The notes under the pieces were generated by a model. That model was not told where the DNA came from. It saw only the letters and a list, made by a program, of their open reading frames with translations, and did no database searches. A stretch of DNA of 51,467 nt from a virus, in IMG/VR virus record IMGVR_UViG_3300028392_000087, positions 1 to 51,467 of that record. One strand, 5' to 3'. The position numbers and the translations under genes are program-made. Numbering within the stretch: position 1 is the first letter of the stretch; each line of letters starts with the position of its first letter. Shown here one piece after another: positions 16,458 through 23,450 of this stretch.

Positions 16458-16466
16458 TATTACTTT

Positions 16467-16724
16467 TTATAATTTTTTACTCTTTTTAGGCAATATATTG
16501 CCCTTTTTAGTGATGATGGTATCTCTAAGTGTACTAGCTGAAATACCAATAGCATCAACTATTATTTTTTTTATACTTGCTTCTTCTTTTCTTTTACTAA
16601 TAATCAATTGAGCAAATGCTGCTGATAATACATCTGTATCACCACATAAATTAACATCTATTTGACCATCATTAATACTCATAAAGAAATAAGCTTGTAT
16701 GTTTGTTCTATTCTTTGTTGTCAT
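16467..16724 (-). CDS. Hypothetical protein (85 aa)
   Basis: An 85-residue protein with a basic C-terminal tail (ILPKKSKKL). The segment IIVDAIGISASTLRDTIITKKG could be a helix-turn-helix, but the evidence is weak. It ends just before the hairpin at 16436-16457. Confidence 0.7.
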   Translation of the reverse strand: MTTKNRTNIQAYFFMSINDGQIDVNLCGDTDVLSAAFAQLIISKRKEEASIKKIIVDAIGISASTLRDTIITKKGNILPKKSKKL

Positions 16725-16726
16725 CT

Positions 16727-16915
16727 TTAAAAGTTTATTTGTGGAGTGATAAGTGAAAATGGTATAGGTTCACCAAGCTCATATATTTTAATATCATTAG
16801 CATAGTTTACATATGCCTCAGAATCTTTAATAAAATCAATCATTACATCTCGTCTTGTACCTGTTACCCATAATTCATTATCACATATCACTATGTATTG
16901 TTTTTCTTTTTCCAT
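16727..16915 (-). CDS. Hypothetical protein of the 'YIV...IYELGE' pair (62 aa)
   Basis: A 62-residue protein whose KQYIVICDNELWVTGTRRDV start and IKIYELGEPIPF centre align with the product of 21435-21695 (KRYIVLDTRKQ, then LAIYELGEIQEI). The two are probably paralogues of one small beta-rich family. Function unknown. The coiled-coil gene overlaps its start by 35 bases. Confidence 0.72.
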   Translation of the reverse strand: MEKEKQYIVICDNELWVTGTRRDVMIDFIKDSEAYVNYANDIKIYELGEPIPFSLITPQINF

Positions 16916-17081
16916 CTTTAATTATTTTATATGGCTTAGTTACTGTTGTTACGTATTCTTGTTCTCCTGCAGGATGTAATTGCTTCATTAAAGCAGCATT
17001 CTCATCCTGTAATTCTTGTATTTTATTCTTTAAAAGCTCTATTTGAGCCTCTTGTAATAAACAATTAGATGTATATTCCAT
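16881..17081 (-). CDS. Small coiled-coil protein (66 aa)
   Basis: I start at the ATG at 17081 (MEYTSNCLLQEAQIELLKNK) because the longer frame from 17111 would run further into the 35-aa membrane peptide gene. Residues 10-32 form a clear heptad-type coiled coil (ELLKNKIQELQDENAALMKQ), followed by a basic tail. It may oligomerise or bind nucleic acid. Function unknown. Confidence 0.65.
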   Translation of the reverse strand: MEYTSNCLLQEAQIELLKNKIQELQDENAALMKQLHPAGEQEYVTTVTKPYKIIKDGKRKTIHSDM

Positions 17082-17082
17082 G

Positions 17083-17190
17083 TTATTTCTTTTTAATATG
17101 ACCATTTTCATCTAGGAATGGTGCCCTATGAAATTCATAGAGCAACCACATCCAAGAAATGAAAACAAAAAATGCAAAATATTTACACAT
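17083..17190 (-). CDS. Single-pass membrane peptide (35 aa)
   Basis: The frame MCKYFAFFVFISWMWLLYEF is one hydrophobic helix with a basic tail (HIKKK). Its ATG overlaps the TAA of the upstream gene, and it ends two bases before the coiled-coil gene. It is similar in design to the 34-aa peptide at 10008. Function unknown. Confidence 0.6.
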   Translation of the reverse strand: MCKYFAFFVFISWMWLLYEFHRAPFLDENGHIKKK

Positions 17191-17404
17191 TTCTTGCTCT
17201 AATGAACTTTGATTTGTTAATCTTGTAATCATCAGATGGTGCATAGAAATATCTATTGTTTGTAATAGATAGTCTTTTTGATGCTGCTCTTAAGAACAGT
17301 TTATCAACAAAGGTATCAACCACTTGGTCTATTTGTGCCATTGGGCTATAGACTAAAATTTCTGTTCTGGTGTAATCTTTGCTTGAATACATTAAAGTTG
17401 GCAT
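17183..17404 (-). CDS. Hypothetical basic protein (73 aa)
   Basis: A 73-residue basic protein (MPTLMYSSKDYTRTEILVYS... SKFIRARNV). No recognised domain. Confidence 0.7.
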   Translation of the reverse strand: MPTLMYSSKDYTRTEILVYSPMAQIDQVVDTFVDKLFLRAASKRLSITNNRYFYAPSDDYKINKSKFIRARNV

Positions 17405-17421
17405 ATATATGTGTTTTTGGT

Positions 17422-17640
17422 TTATTTTAGAAAATCTATTTCTCCTGGAGTTCCTGTTAATTTTTTGTATATAAGTTGAACTTTAGCAGCTGATATTGCT
17501 GTTTTATAAGCATCTAATGCTGTTTGTCCTACTTTTAAATCATTACTTTTGTGATATAGGGTTAATAATTTATCACCCATTTCACGTGTTACTTCGATTA
17601 CTTCTGTAACTGTTGTTGTTTTAATTACTTTACTTGCCAT
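17422..17640 (-). CDS. Hypothetical helical protein (72 aa)
   Basis: A 72-residue protein rich in V, T and K (MASKVIKTTTVTEVIEVTRE), followed by two predicted helices. It starts inside the end of the zinc-ribbon gene upstream. Function unknown. Confidence 0.7.
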   Translation of the reverse strand: MASKVIKTTTVTEVIEVTREMGDKLLTLYHKSNDLKVGQTALDAYKTAISAAKVQLIYKKLTGTPGEIDFLK

Positions 17641-18085
17641 TTGTTTGATTTTTTAATTGTTTTTTTAATTGTTGTTCTTTACGTTTTAATTCTACAAGTT
17701 CTTGTGGTATATCAATACCATTTATTTTAAATGATTTTTCAGATCTACATATTAATATTTTAATATAATAATCACCTAAACTTTCTTTGTTTTTTACCAT
17801 CCATTTTTTGATATGAGCCTTTGATTTTTCAGGATACTTTTTATTATATGCAGTAGCTCTTTCTAAGTTTTTTCTTTTATATCCAATTGTATCTTTAACC
17901 TTATCTTTTGATCTTTTATCTTTTGCTTTTATTTTATCAGGATTTTTATACATCCATTTTTTATTGCTTTCTTTTTTTGCAATAGGACAAGAATAAACTG
18001 CTCCTTTTTTTCTATCAACATATGTATACCACATTGTGCCACCACAATGAGAACATATTCTATTTGGTATGTTAATTGTTGGCAT
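17630..18085 (-). CDS. Zinc-ribbon basic protein, tandem paralogue A
   Basis: The 151-residue protein has one CxxC pair (CSHCGG near residue 11) and a very basic middle. Its C-terminus (YYIKILICRS ... IPQELVELKRKEQQLKKQLK) aligns with that of the next gene upstream (YVKQMLVKRT ... HPELIELKHKQLNLYRQLK). This tail recurs in phage endonuclease-like proteins as far as I recall, but no HNH or GIY-YIG residues are present here. It is probably a DNA-binding remnant or relative of a homing endonuclease. Confidence 0.7.
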   Translation of the reverse strand: MPTINIPNRICSHCGGTMWYTYVDRKKGAVYSCPIAKKESNKKWMYKNPDKIKAKDKRSKDKVKDTIGYKRKNLERATAYNKKYPEKSKAHIKKWMVKNKESLGDYYIKILICRSEKSFKINGIDIPQELVELKRKEQQLKKQLKNQTNGK

Positions 18086-18731
18086 TTTGTTTTAATTGTC
18101 TATAAAGATTAAGTTGTTTATGTTTTAATTCTATAAGTTCAGGATGCATTTCAATTTCCGATATTGATATGTTTGTTCTCTTAACCAACATTTGTTTTAC
18201 ATAAATTTTACTAAGAGTATCTCTATTTATTTTTCTTACAGCATCATGTCTTTCTCTAGAAGATGTTTTATGTTTTATGTATTCATCATAATTAGAATCA
18301 GGAAATTTAGATTTATAAGCTGCCCATCCTAAATATAATCTAGAATTTTTAGAATATTCTTCAACTGTAAGTTCTAATTCTTTAGCTCTTCTTTTATGAT
18401 CTCTAATAAGGGAATATTTACTACCTCTTACAATTTCACATTTTTTACACCAAGCTCTTAGATATTTACATCCTTTTATATCTCTCATAAATCTATAATA
18501 TTCTATTGTATTAGGAAACTCAATATGACAATTTGTACAAGTTTTATGTGTTCTTACAATCTTTTCCTTAGGTGGACCTATATAACAAGGTTTACATTTA
18601 CCTCTTAATGAATGCCTATATGTACCATCTTTATTTTTTTGTCTGGCATGAAAGAAATAATCTGTATTATTTGGAAATTCTTTTTTACATCCTGTACATA
18701 ATTTAAATTCATTGTTTTTTAATGATTTCAT
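18072..18731 (-). CDS. Double zinc-ribbon protein, tandem paralogue B
   Basis: The 219-residue protein has two repeats of a CxxC...CxxC ribbon: CTGCKKEFPN with CKPC (about residues 13-44), and CTNCHIEFPN with CKKC (about 61-97). Phage HNH endonucleases, including the one at 43056 here, carry the same type of ribbon at their N-terminus. No nuclease motif follows; instead there is a basic helical region and a C-terminal tail shared with paralogue A. It overlaps that gene by 14 bases. Confidence 0.75.
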   Translation of the reverse strand: MKSLKNNEFKLCTGCKKEFPNNTDYFFHARQKNKDGTYRHSLRGKCKPCYIGPPKEKIVRTHKTCTNCHIEFPNTIEYYRFMRDIKGCKYLRAWCKKCEIVRGSKYSLIRDHKRRAKELELTVEEYSKNSRLYLGWAAYKSKFPDSNYDEYIKHKTSSRERHDAVRKINRDTLSKIYVKQMLVKRTNISISEIEMHPELIELKHKQLNLYRQLKQNANN

Positions 18732-18733
18732 AT

Positions 18734-19300
18734 TTAAAGTTTAGCAATACAGCACATTGGTGGTCCATTTAAGTCTCTATATGTAGCATATATATACTCA
18801 CCAACGTTAGTTTTAATAATTTTATGGGTAATTTCTTCATATACATCTGTAATAGATATAATCACCTCATCTCTAATTCTAAAGAATTCAGCTATTGTAC
18901 GTTCTGTACCTATTTTTCTAATACAAAATGTCATTAAAAAATTGTTTCTAAATTTAGCAATATACTCAGAGCTTCTATATACACCTAATGTAAAATCACA
19001 TTCATATAATGTTTTCACTCTATTAGGATTAGCTTGTATTATATCACCTATTCTTAATCTTGCTTTAGGGTATTTTATAGTTCTAGCTTGTTTTTTAGCT
19101 GTTGCTGCATCATTCTCCCATATTTCAAATGTATTTATACCAAAACTAGTAAAATTCTTGCACCAAGAATTACAACTTGGACCAGCTAGTCCTATAACGT
19201 GTGTATATTTATATTGTGATATAAGCCTATCGTAAATATATTTATATCTTTTTCTTTTTTGGGGTTTCTTCATGTAATTAGATGGTAATAAGTTTGGCAT
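18734..19300 (-). CDS. Possible Rossmann-fold methyltransferase-like protein
   Basis: The 188-residue protein contains HVIGLAGPSCNSWCKNF near residue 34 and a following FEIWENDAATAKKQA, the spacing of a glycine-rich loop and acidic residue in a class I SAM-binding fold. Later motifs are not clear, so the enzymatic call is tentative. The N-terminus is very basic (KKPQKRKRYKYIY). It is the first gene after a terminator, so it probably opens the transcript that runs towards the polymerase. Confidence 0.6.
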   Translation of the reverse strand: MPNLLPSNYMKKPQKRKRYKYIYDRLISQYKYTHVIGLAGPSCNSWCKNFTSFGINTFEIWENDAATAKKQARTIKYPKARLRIGDIIQANPNRVKTLYECDFTLGVYRSSEYIAKFRNNFLMTFCIRKIGTERTIAEFFRIRDEVIISITDVYEEITHKIIKTNVGEYIYATYRDLNGPPMCCIAKL

Positions 19301-19326
19301 TTTTTATAATTTTTGCTTTCAGAGTT

Positions 19327-19362
19327 AATAAAAAAGCCTCCCTAAATTAATAAAGAGGCTTT
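19327..19362 (-). terminator. Rho-independent terminator
   Basis: On the minus strand AAAGCCTC and GAGGCTTT form an 8-bp stem around a 14-base loop and run into TTTTTTATT. It follows the stop of the gene at 19386 and separates it from the gene at 18734-19300. Confidence 0.85.
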
Positions 19363-19385
19363 ACACATATACAAACTAACCAAGT

Positions 19386-19610
19386 TTATCTTTTGATTCT
19401 ACAACCTTGATCCCACAGACTCATCATATGGGTAGCGTTGTGAATACCTTCTTTTGAATGCCATCTAATACTAACACTATGCTCTTTACACCATTCTTCA
19501 TAGCTTAATTGCTCTTCTGGTATAACAGTTGATTGTACTTTGATGACACACAGTTTTGGTCTATCTTCAAGAGCTTTGTCCTTAAATAGAAAGTTTAATA
19601 CTTCTAACAT
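19386..19610 (-). CDS. Hypothetical protein (74 aa)
   Basis: A 74-residue protein (MLEVLNFLFKDKALEDRPKL) with a W/H-rich C-terminal half. No recognised family. It is the last gene before the terminator at 19327. Confidence 0.72.
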   Translation of the reverse strand: MLEVLNFLFKDKALEDRPKLCVIKVQSTVIPEEQLSYEEWCKEHSVSIRWHSKEGIHNATHMMSLWDQGCRIKR

Positions 19611-19622
19611 AATTGATTAGTT

Positions 19623-20111
19623 TTATTCAGATTCATAATCATATGGATTATAATCCCATTCTTCTTTATCATCCTCATCATCACCATATGGAACATTATC
19701 TGTTGTTCTAATGGTAACAAGTCCTTGGAATAATAAGACTTCTTGTTCATTCTCCATTTCAATAGCTATTTCACCATCATAGTTCTCTAATATATAATTA
19801 ATGGTGTTTACATCAATGTTAGATAGTTCATCGCTATCATCACCCTTATCATACCAACCAATTTCTTCTGGTGTAGCTAGTATAGATTCAGGTTCATCAG
19901 GATTGTTGTTGAACATTGAATATATAACAGGGAGAACAGGAAATCCATTGTTATTAATATATGAATCCATATCCATAGGAATATGATTTAGTTCATGTAC
20001 TGAATAATAATGGTCATTATAACTGTTCTGTTTAATACTCATAAACCACATACCCTTTGTTAATACATCAGGCATATAGTGTAATAGTAAAAGTTTTGCT
20101 TTTGCGTACAT
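19623..20111 (-). CDS. Hypothetical acidic protein (162 aa)
   Basis: A 162-residue protein of unknown function with a very acidic C-terminus (YGDDEDDKEEWDYNPYDYES). Such tails can mimic DNA or bind basic partners. No motif identifies it. Confidence 0.75.
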   Translation of the reverse strand: MYAKAKLLLLHYMPDVLTKGMWFMSIKQNSYNDHYYSVHELNHIPMDMDSYINNNGFPVLPVIYSMFNNNPDEPESILATPEEIGWYDKGDDSDELSNIDVNTINYILENYDGEIAIEMENEQEVLLFQGLVTIRTTDNVPYGDDEDDKEEWDYNPYDYESE

Positions 20112-20128
20112 AACAAATAAGTTTAATA

Positions 20129-20154
20129 AGGACTCTCTAATTAAAGAGAGTCCT
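20129..20154 (-). terminator. 10-bp hairpin, probable terminator
   Basis: AGGACTCTCT / AGAGAGTCCT is a perfect 10-bp stem with a six-base loop between the 45-aa gene and the gene at 19623-20111. The following tract on the minus strand is T-rich but broken (TATTAAACTTATTTG), so termination may be partial. Confidence 0.6.
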
Positions 20155-20163
20155 ATTAGTTAG

Positions 20164-20301
20164 TTAATAGCCTAATGCTTCTAAGGCTTTAATGTCTGCT
20201 TCTATAAATACAGAGCCTTTGAGCACTGTATATGTGAAGATAAAATGTGCCAATTGTTTAAATTGGTAAAATTCGATTGGGGTTAGTTCGATAAGTTTCA
20301 T
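20164..20301 (-). CDS. Small hypothetical protein (45 aa)
   Basis: The intact frame MKLIELTPIEFYQFKQLAHF ends just before the 20129 hairpin and starts 10 bases after the lipoprotein gene. It is mildly hydrophobic but not a clear membrane helix. Function unknown. Confidence 0.55.
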   Translation of the reverse strand: MKLIELTPIEFYQFKQLAHFIFTYTVLKGSVFIEADIKALEALGY

Positions 20302-20311
20302 TAGTTAATTT

Positions 20312-20455
20312 TTATTTGTAAAGAAATGGTCTTACGTTTTGCTGTCTGTAAAAGAAATATTTATCTGTTGTTGGACAACTTCCTCTATATGTAATACAAG
20401 AGGATGAAAATAGGCTAATTATAGCCATTGCTGCGATTAATTTAATTGCTTTCAT
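20312..20455 (-). CDS. Tiny lipoprotein (47 aa)
   Basis: The frame MKAIKLIAAMAIISLFSSSC is a lipoprotein signal peptide with the lipobox cysteine at residue 20, giving a mature lipopeptide of only 28 residues. It is linked by an ATGA overlap to the membrane protein upstream. Small phage lipoproteins are known to block receptors or DNA entry (for example T5 Llp), so superinfection exclusion is a reasonable guess; lysis control is another. The assignment of the signal is good and the role is inference. Confidence 0.68.
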   Translation of the reverse strand: MKAIKLIAAMAIISLFSSSCITYRGSCPTTDKYFFYRQQNVRPFLYK

Positions 20456-20604
20456 TGTTTGTTTTTTAGTTTATATATTAAATAAATAAATATGATTGGC
20501 TCTATAATACAGAATATAACAACATTAATTTCTTTATATGTCATTCCTGTAATACCAGCCAACCATAGTAATAATTGTACACATTTGTCAAATATGTTAT
20601 TCAT
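20452..20604 (-). CDS. Small membrane protein (50 aa)
   Basis: A 50-residue protein with LLLWLAGITGMTYKEINVVI and a second hydrophobic stretch (VIFCIIEPIIFIYLIY), then a basic tail. I recall similar 'LW...GxTYxEIN' proteins in other Bacteroidota phages, without a known function. ATGA overlaps bind it to both neighbours in a membrane-protein cassette. Confidence 0.68.
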   Translation of the reverse strand: MNNIFDKCVQLLLWLAGITGMTYKEINVVIFCIIEPIIFIYLIYKLKNKQ

Positions 20605-20777
20605 AGCTCTTTATTTTTAATAGCATCATCAATTATATAATATGATAATAAATAACCAGAGAATGATATAACAAATAATCCTGTCAATGCCCATAAGTTG
20701 TATGGGAAGAAGAATATATAGCAGAACAACAATATAGTTGTTATATTAGCTATTACCACTCCAAAGAATATTTTCAT
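20601..20777 (-). CDS. Small membrane protein, two TM helices (58 aa)
   Basis: Residues 3-25 and 29-48 are two hydrophobic segments separated by FPYNL, with a charged C-terminus (DDAIKNKEL). The stop overlaps the next start (ATGA). Two-helix proteins of this size include holins, but nothing here proves that role. Confidence 0.68.
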   Translation of the reverse strand: MKIFFGVVIANITTILLFCYIFFFPYNLWALTGLFVISFSGYLLSYYIIDDAIKNKEL

Positions 20778-20783
20778 AATATA

Positions 20784-20996
20784 TTATTTATGTTCTGTTA
20801 GATTATCTGGTTCACAAGCTACTATATATGTGAATATACTAATAATACATGCTAATATCAACCATAACAATGTCCATCCAATATGGCTAATAGCATATAT
20901 AATAGCATGTGCTGATAATAAAGCTATGTAACAAAATAACCATATTGCTGATATAACAAATATACCAACAGATATGAATTTAGCTATTGTTCTCAT
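20784..20996 (-). CDS. Small membrane protein, two TM helices (70 aa)
   Basis: A 70-residue protein with two hydrophobic segments (about residues 7-35 and 41-60) and a charged tail (EPDNLTEHK). It has an ATGA overlap with the upstream gene. Function unknown. Confidence 0.7.
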   Translation of the reverse strand: MRTIAKFISVGIFVISAIWLFCYIALLSAHAIIYAISHIGWTLLWLILACIISIFTYIVACEPDNLTEHK

Positions 20997-21211
20997 ATTT
21001 TCTTAGTTTTAATGTTTGATGGTCCAATAATAGAACCAATAAGAAATAGCACCACACCAATGAAGAACCCTATTGCCCATGTAATACCTATCCAATCTTC
21101 ATTTGGATCAGTGGGTTGATTGTTGTCAAATAATAATGCTACTGTAAATAAAATCATACATACAGAGCATATTGTTCCTCCGATGAGGAATAGAATGTTG
21201 TCTTTTTTCAT
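20993..21211 (-). CDS. Small membrane protein, two TM helices (72 aa)
   Basis: Starting at the ATG at 21211 the protein begins MKKDNILFLIGGTICSVCMI; a start nine bases earlier (21220) is possible but overlaps the upstream stop. Two hydrophobic helices (about 7-27 and 45-62) flank an acidic loop (NNQPTDPNEDW). Function unknown. Confidence 0.68.
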   Translation of the reverse strand: MKKDNILFLIGGTICSVCMILFTVALLFDNNQPTDPNEDWIGITWAIGFFIGVVLFLIGSIIGPSNIKTKKI

Positions 21212-21213
21212 AA

Positions 21214-21432
21214 TTACCATGTTTTAATGTTGTTATTAAAATATTCATCTAAATCCATTATTACTATTACAGATGGTATCCATCCTACTAATAGCATAAT
21301 TAAAAGTGTTCCACCATGTGTTGTGCAAGCTTTGAATGTAGCATCTGAAAGAGTCCATCCAATAAAAGAAATACTCATCCAAGTGAGTAATAATGTTGCT
21401 ATAAAAGCTAACATAATAATTGTGTTTTTCAT
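21214..21432 (-). CDS. Small membrane protein, two TM helices (72 aa)
   Basis: A 72-residue protein with hydrophobic segments near residues 4-26 and 41-60 and a polar linker with Cys and His (FKACTTHGG). It is the first gene of the membrane cassette. Function unknown. Confidence 0.7.
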   Translation of the reverse strand: MKNTIIMLAFIATLLLTWMSISFIGWTLSDATFKACTTHGGTLLIMLLVGWIPSVIVIMDLDEYFNNNIKTW

Positions 21433-21434
21433 AA

Positions 21435-21695
21435 CTAATTGATTTTGTTTCTGTTATTATGAATCTGTTGTAACTTTTCTTTGACAGACATAAATGACAT
21501 AGCTGGTCTTACAAGGTTTATCTCTTGTATTTCTCCAAGCTCATATATAGCTAATGTAATTTCCTCATCTAAAAATGTATAAGGATATTCATCAAACTCA
21601 TATTTAATTTCATCATATGTACCTATCATGATGTAGTCTTGCTTTCTTGTATCTAATACTATATATCTCTTTTGTTTTTTTCCTTTAATAGCCAT
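21435..21695 (-). CDS. Hypothetical protein of the 'YIV...IYELGE' pair (86 aa)
   Basis: An 86-residue protein paralogous to the product of 16727-16915: KRYIVLDTRKQDYIMIGTYDEI at the start (similar spacing) and LAIYELGEIQEI in the centre. It adds a basic C-terminal tail. Function unknown. Confidence 0.72.
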   Translation of the reverse strand: MAIKGKKQKRYIVLDTRKQDYIMIGTYDEIKYEFDEYPYTFLDEEITLAIYELGEIQEINLVRPAMSFMSVKEKLQQIHNNRNKIN

Positions 21696-21698
21696 AAT

Positions 21699-22022
21699 TT
21701 AATCGTTTAATTGTAAATAAGTTGATAAAAATGAGTGTAAATATGCAGCAGATGATCTTTTGATATTAAATGATAAATATGTAATGTCGCCAAGAAATTG
21801 TTTAATACATATATCAATGCCATTCTTGGTAACACTATCATTAATACCAGTGAGAAATTCTATTTCTATTGTATCTAAATATTCATGTTTATTATTATTA
21901 TCTGGAAACAAATGTTCTTCTGAGTTACTTAATATTGTCAGATGTGTCATATCATCTTGTATCTTTTTCATAATTAATTGATTAATAATGTTTTGTAATT
22001 GGTTAATTGTAATTAAATTCAA
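21699..22022 (-). CDS. Hypothetical protein (107 aa)
   Basis: A 107-residue soluble protein (MNLITINQLQNIINQLIMKK) of unknown function; probable helical N-terminus and mixed C-terminus. It lies next to the structured noncoding stretch at 22023-22409. Confidence 0.72.
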   Translation of the reverse strand: MNLITINQLQNIINQLIMKKIQDDMTHLTILSNSEEHLFPDNNNKHEYLDTIEIEFLTGINDSVTKNGIDICIKQFLGDITYLSFNIKRSSAAYLHSFLSTYLQLND

Positions 22023-22409
22023 GGCTTTTCACCTATAGGCTTCTCACCTATTTGTGTGTTTAGTAGTTAACACATAACCTGCATTGACTCATTAATCCTA
22101 TCTATGCTACAGATATTGAACATAACCATTGTTATTCACAATATACTATTCTATGTTCTAATTGCTGATAGTGCAGCTTGGGCTGTTCCCATTTTTAAGG
22201 ACACCAACGATGGACGAAACACCTATTTGGGTTTAAATGGGCAAACCTATTATGTGACTGTAAGACTAGTATTCTGGATGGGCAATAAACCCAAACTCTA
22301 GAGCTAGGGAAAGAGCATTTACTCAATGAACCACATCCATAACAATCACTAATATTGTAATGAAGAACAATAATATATATCATCTCCATATATGTCAAAT
22401 TCTGTGTAA
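22023..22409. other. Noncoding stretch with nested inverted repeats
   Basis: No convincing gene lies here on either strand. Structure is visible between 22227 and 22340: TTTGGGTTT (22227-22235) and AAACCCAAA (22288-22296) are a 9-bp inverted repeat, ATGGGCAA occurs twice as a direct repeat, TGGG/CCCA closes a seven-base loop, and TGGATG/CATCCA bounds a 65-base unit. It has a tRNA-like look but fails as a tRNA. A small structured RNA or a protein-binding array is possible. Confidence 0.45.
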
Positions 22410-22793
22410 TTATCCATTATCATTTGATTTAGAGAGTGATTCAAGATGTTCTTCCATCATTTTATTAGTATTATCCACTATTATAAAATCATCATTTTGG
22501 TACTCGTTTATTAGTAAATGAGCATTAAAGTCATCTAAACCTGAATCTACAACTGCACCTGTTTTTTTATTTACGATTTTCATACCACAATCCATGTTAC
22601 TGTTGTAATCAGGACAATCACATTCTTCATCTACATTATGCATTGTTCCTTGATTACATTCCCATTCTTGTTCAGCCATCATTTGATCTAATTGCTTATT
22701 CATATGATACTCATAAGCAAATTCTAACACTTGGTCAAGACTAATCACTTTTAAATGTATTAGTTTTTCAATTGTTTCATTGTATTGTTTCAT
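22410..22793 (-). CDS. Hypothetical protein (127 aa)
   Basis: A 127-residue acidic protein. A cysteine cluster near residues 43-66 (CNQGTMHNVDEECDCPDYNS, then CGM) may bind metal. The N-terminal 35 residues are helical. No family recognised. Confidence 0.75.
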   Translation of the reverse strand: MKQYNETIEKLIHLKVISLDQVLEFAYEYHMNKQLDQMMAEQEWECNQGTMHNVDEECDCPDYNSNMDCGMKIVNKKTGAVVDSGLDDFNAHLLINEYQNDDFIIVDNTNKMMEEHLESLSKSNDNG

Positions 22794-22851
22794 ATATGTG
22801 TTTTTTAATATGAATGAATAAAGCGAATATACAGCTTAATGTTGCCTCAGC

Positions 22852-22959
22852 TTATATATTCTTATGTATGTCATGTGCAACAAATCCCTCTGTACTCAGA
22901 TGTAATTTTCCTCCACTGCATTTCTGCGTTTCACGCTGTGGTTTATATTTATCGTGCAT
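22852..22959 (-). CDS. Possible small protein (35 aa)
   Basis: An intact frame MHDKYKPQRETQKCSGGKLH ends at 22852. It is polar and has codons (CAG CGT) less AT-rich than its neighbours. The same bases can fold (CCAC...GCGT/ACGC...GTGG near 22912-22940), so this may be an RNA element and not a gene. Low confidence. Confidence 0.3.
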   Translation of the reverse strand: MHDKYKPQRETQKCSGGKLHLSTEGFVAHDIHKNI

Positions 22960-23011
22960 TATTTACATCTGTCTATCCTTGGGAAATAGAAATGGTGCAT
23001 TAAAACAAATG

Positions 23012-23038
23012 AAAAGAGCCCTATTACAGGCTCTCTTT
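23012..23038 (-). terminator. Terminator of the 59-aa gene
   Basis: On the minus strand AGAGCC / GGCTCT (extended by A-T pairs) with an eight-base loop is followed by TTTT. The loop contains the stop codon of the gene at 23024-23203. Confidence 0.7.
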
Positions 23039-23203
23039 AATATCAGCTTGAGGAAAGTATTTAAGAACATCAGCAACACCATCAAATCCATCTCCTGTTA
23101 AATTACCATATTCATCTATAAGAATATATACACCATCTTCACGTAAGAAGAGAGTTGGATATTTCTTATCATTAGTATTGAATAAAACTTTACGATATTT
23201 CAT
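23024..23203 (-). CDS. Small hypothetical protein (59 aa)
   Basis: The frame MKYRKVLFNTNDKKYPTLFL continues with a beta-rich VYILIDEYGNLTGDGFDGV and ends ADIKESL. It stands alone between noncoding stretches, with its own terminator, which suggests a separate transcription unit. Function unknown. Confidence 0.68.
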   Translation of the reverse strand: MKYRKVLFNTNDKKYPTLFLREDGVYILIDEYGNLTGDGFDGVADVLKYFPQADIKESL

Positions 23204-23450
23204 AATAATTGTTATTTAATGCTATATATATTGTTTTGTATTTAGCATTTTGGTTAATCGAAAATATATGTCTTATGTGGAAGGAGTGTATACATCAACA
23301 CTCTAACTCACAGATAATCAATTAGTTATAACAGATTATTTGTAATTAATGTTAATATATTCCCCACCCTAAAGCATATAATGCCCACCCTTATATATAA
23401 TTAAAGAAGAATAACAAGTGGCTATTGCTAACCACCTGTTATTCAATCAA
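23204..23450. other. Intergenic region with terminator
   Basis: These 247 bases hold no gene I can support. The part nearest 23451 contains the terminator at 23411-23444; the rest is AT-rich and presumably holds the promoter of the 59-aa gene, though no clear TTTG/TAnnTTTG pair is visible. Confidence 0.5.
23411..23444 (-). terminator. Terminator of the 139-aa gene
   Basis: AATAACAAGTGG (23411-23422) and CCACCTGTTATT (23433-23444) form a 12-bp stem with one weak pair and a ten-base loop, directly after the stop at 23451. On the minus strand it is followed by CTTCTTTAATT. Confidence 0.65.

Noticed and set aside
22104-22301. Plus-strand frame of 65 codons in the noncoding block
   Set aside because: It runs through the repeats, has no neighbours on that strand, no promoter, and an unnatural residue pattern.
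22276-22340. tRNA-like unit bounded by TGGATG/CATCCA
   Set aside because: It is only 65 bases, lacks a TTCRANY T-loop on either strand, and no 5-bp anticodon stem with a seven-base loop can be formed.
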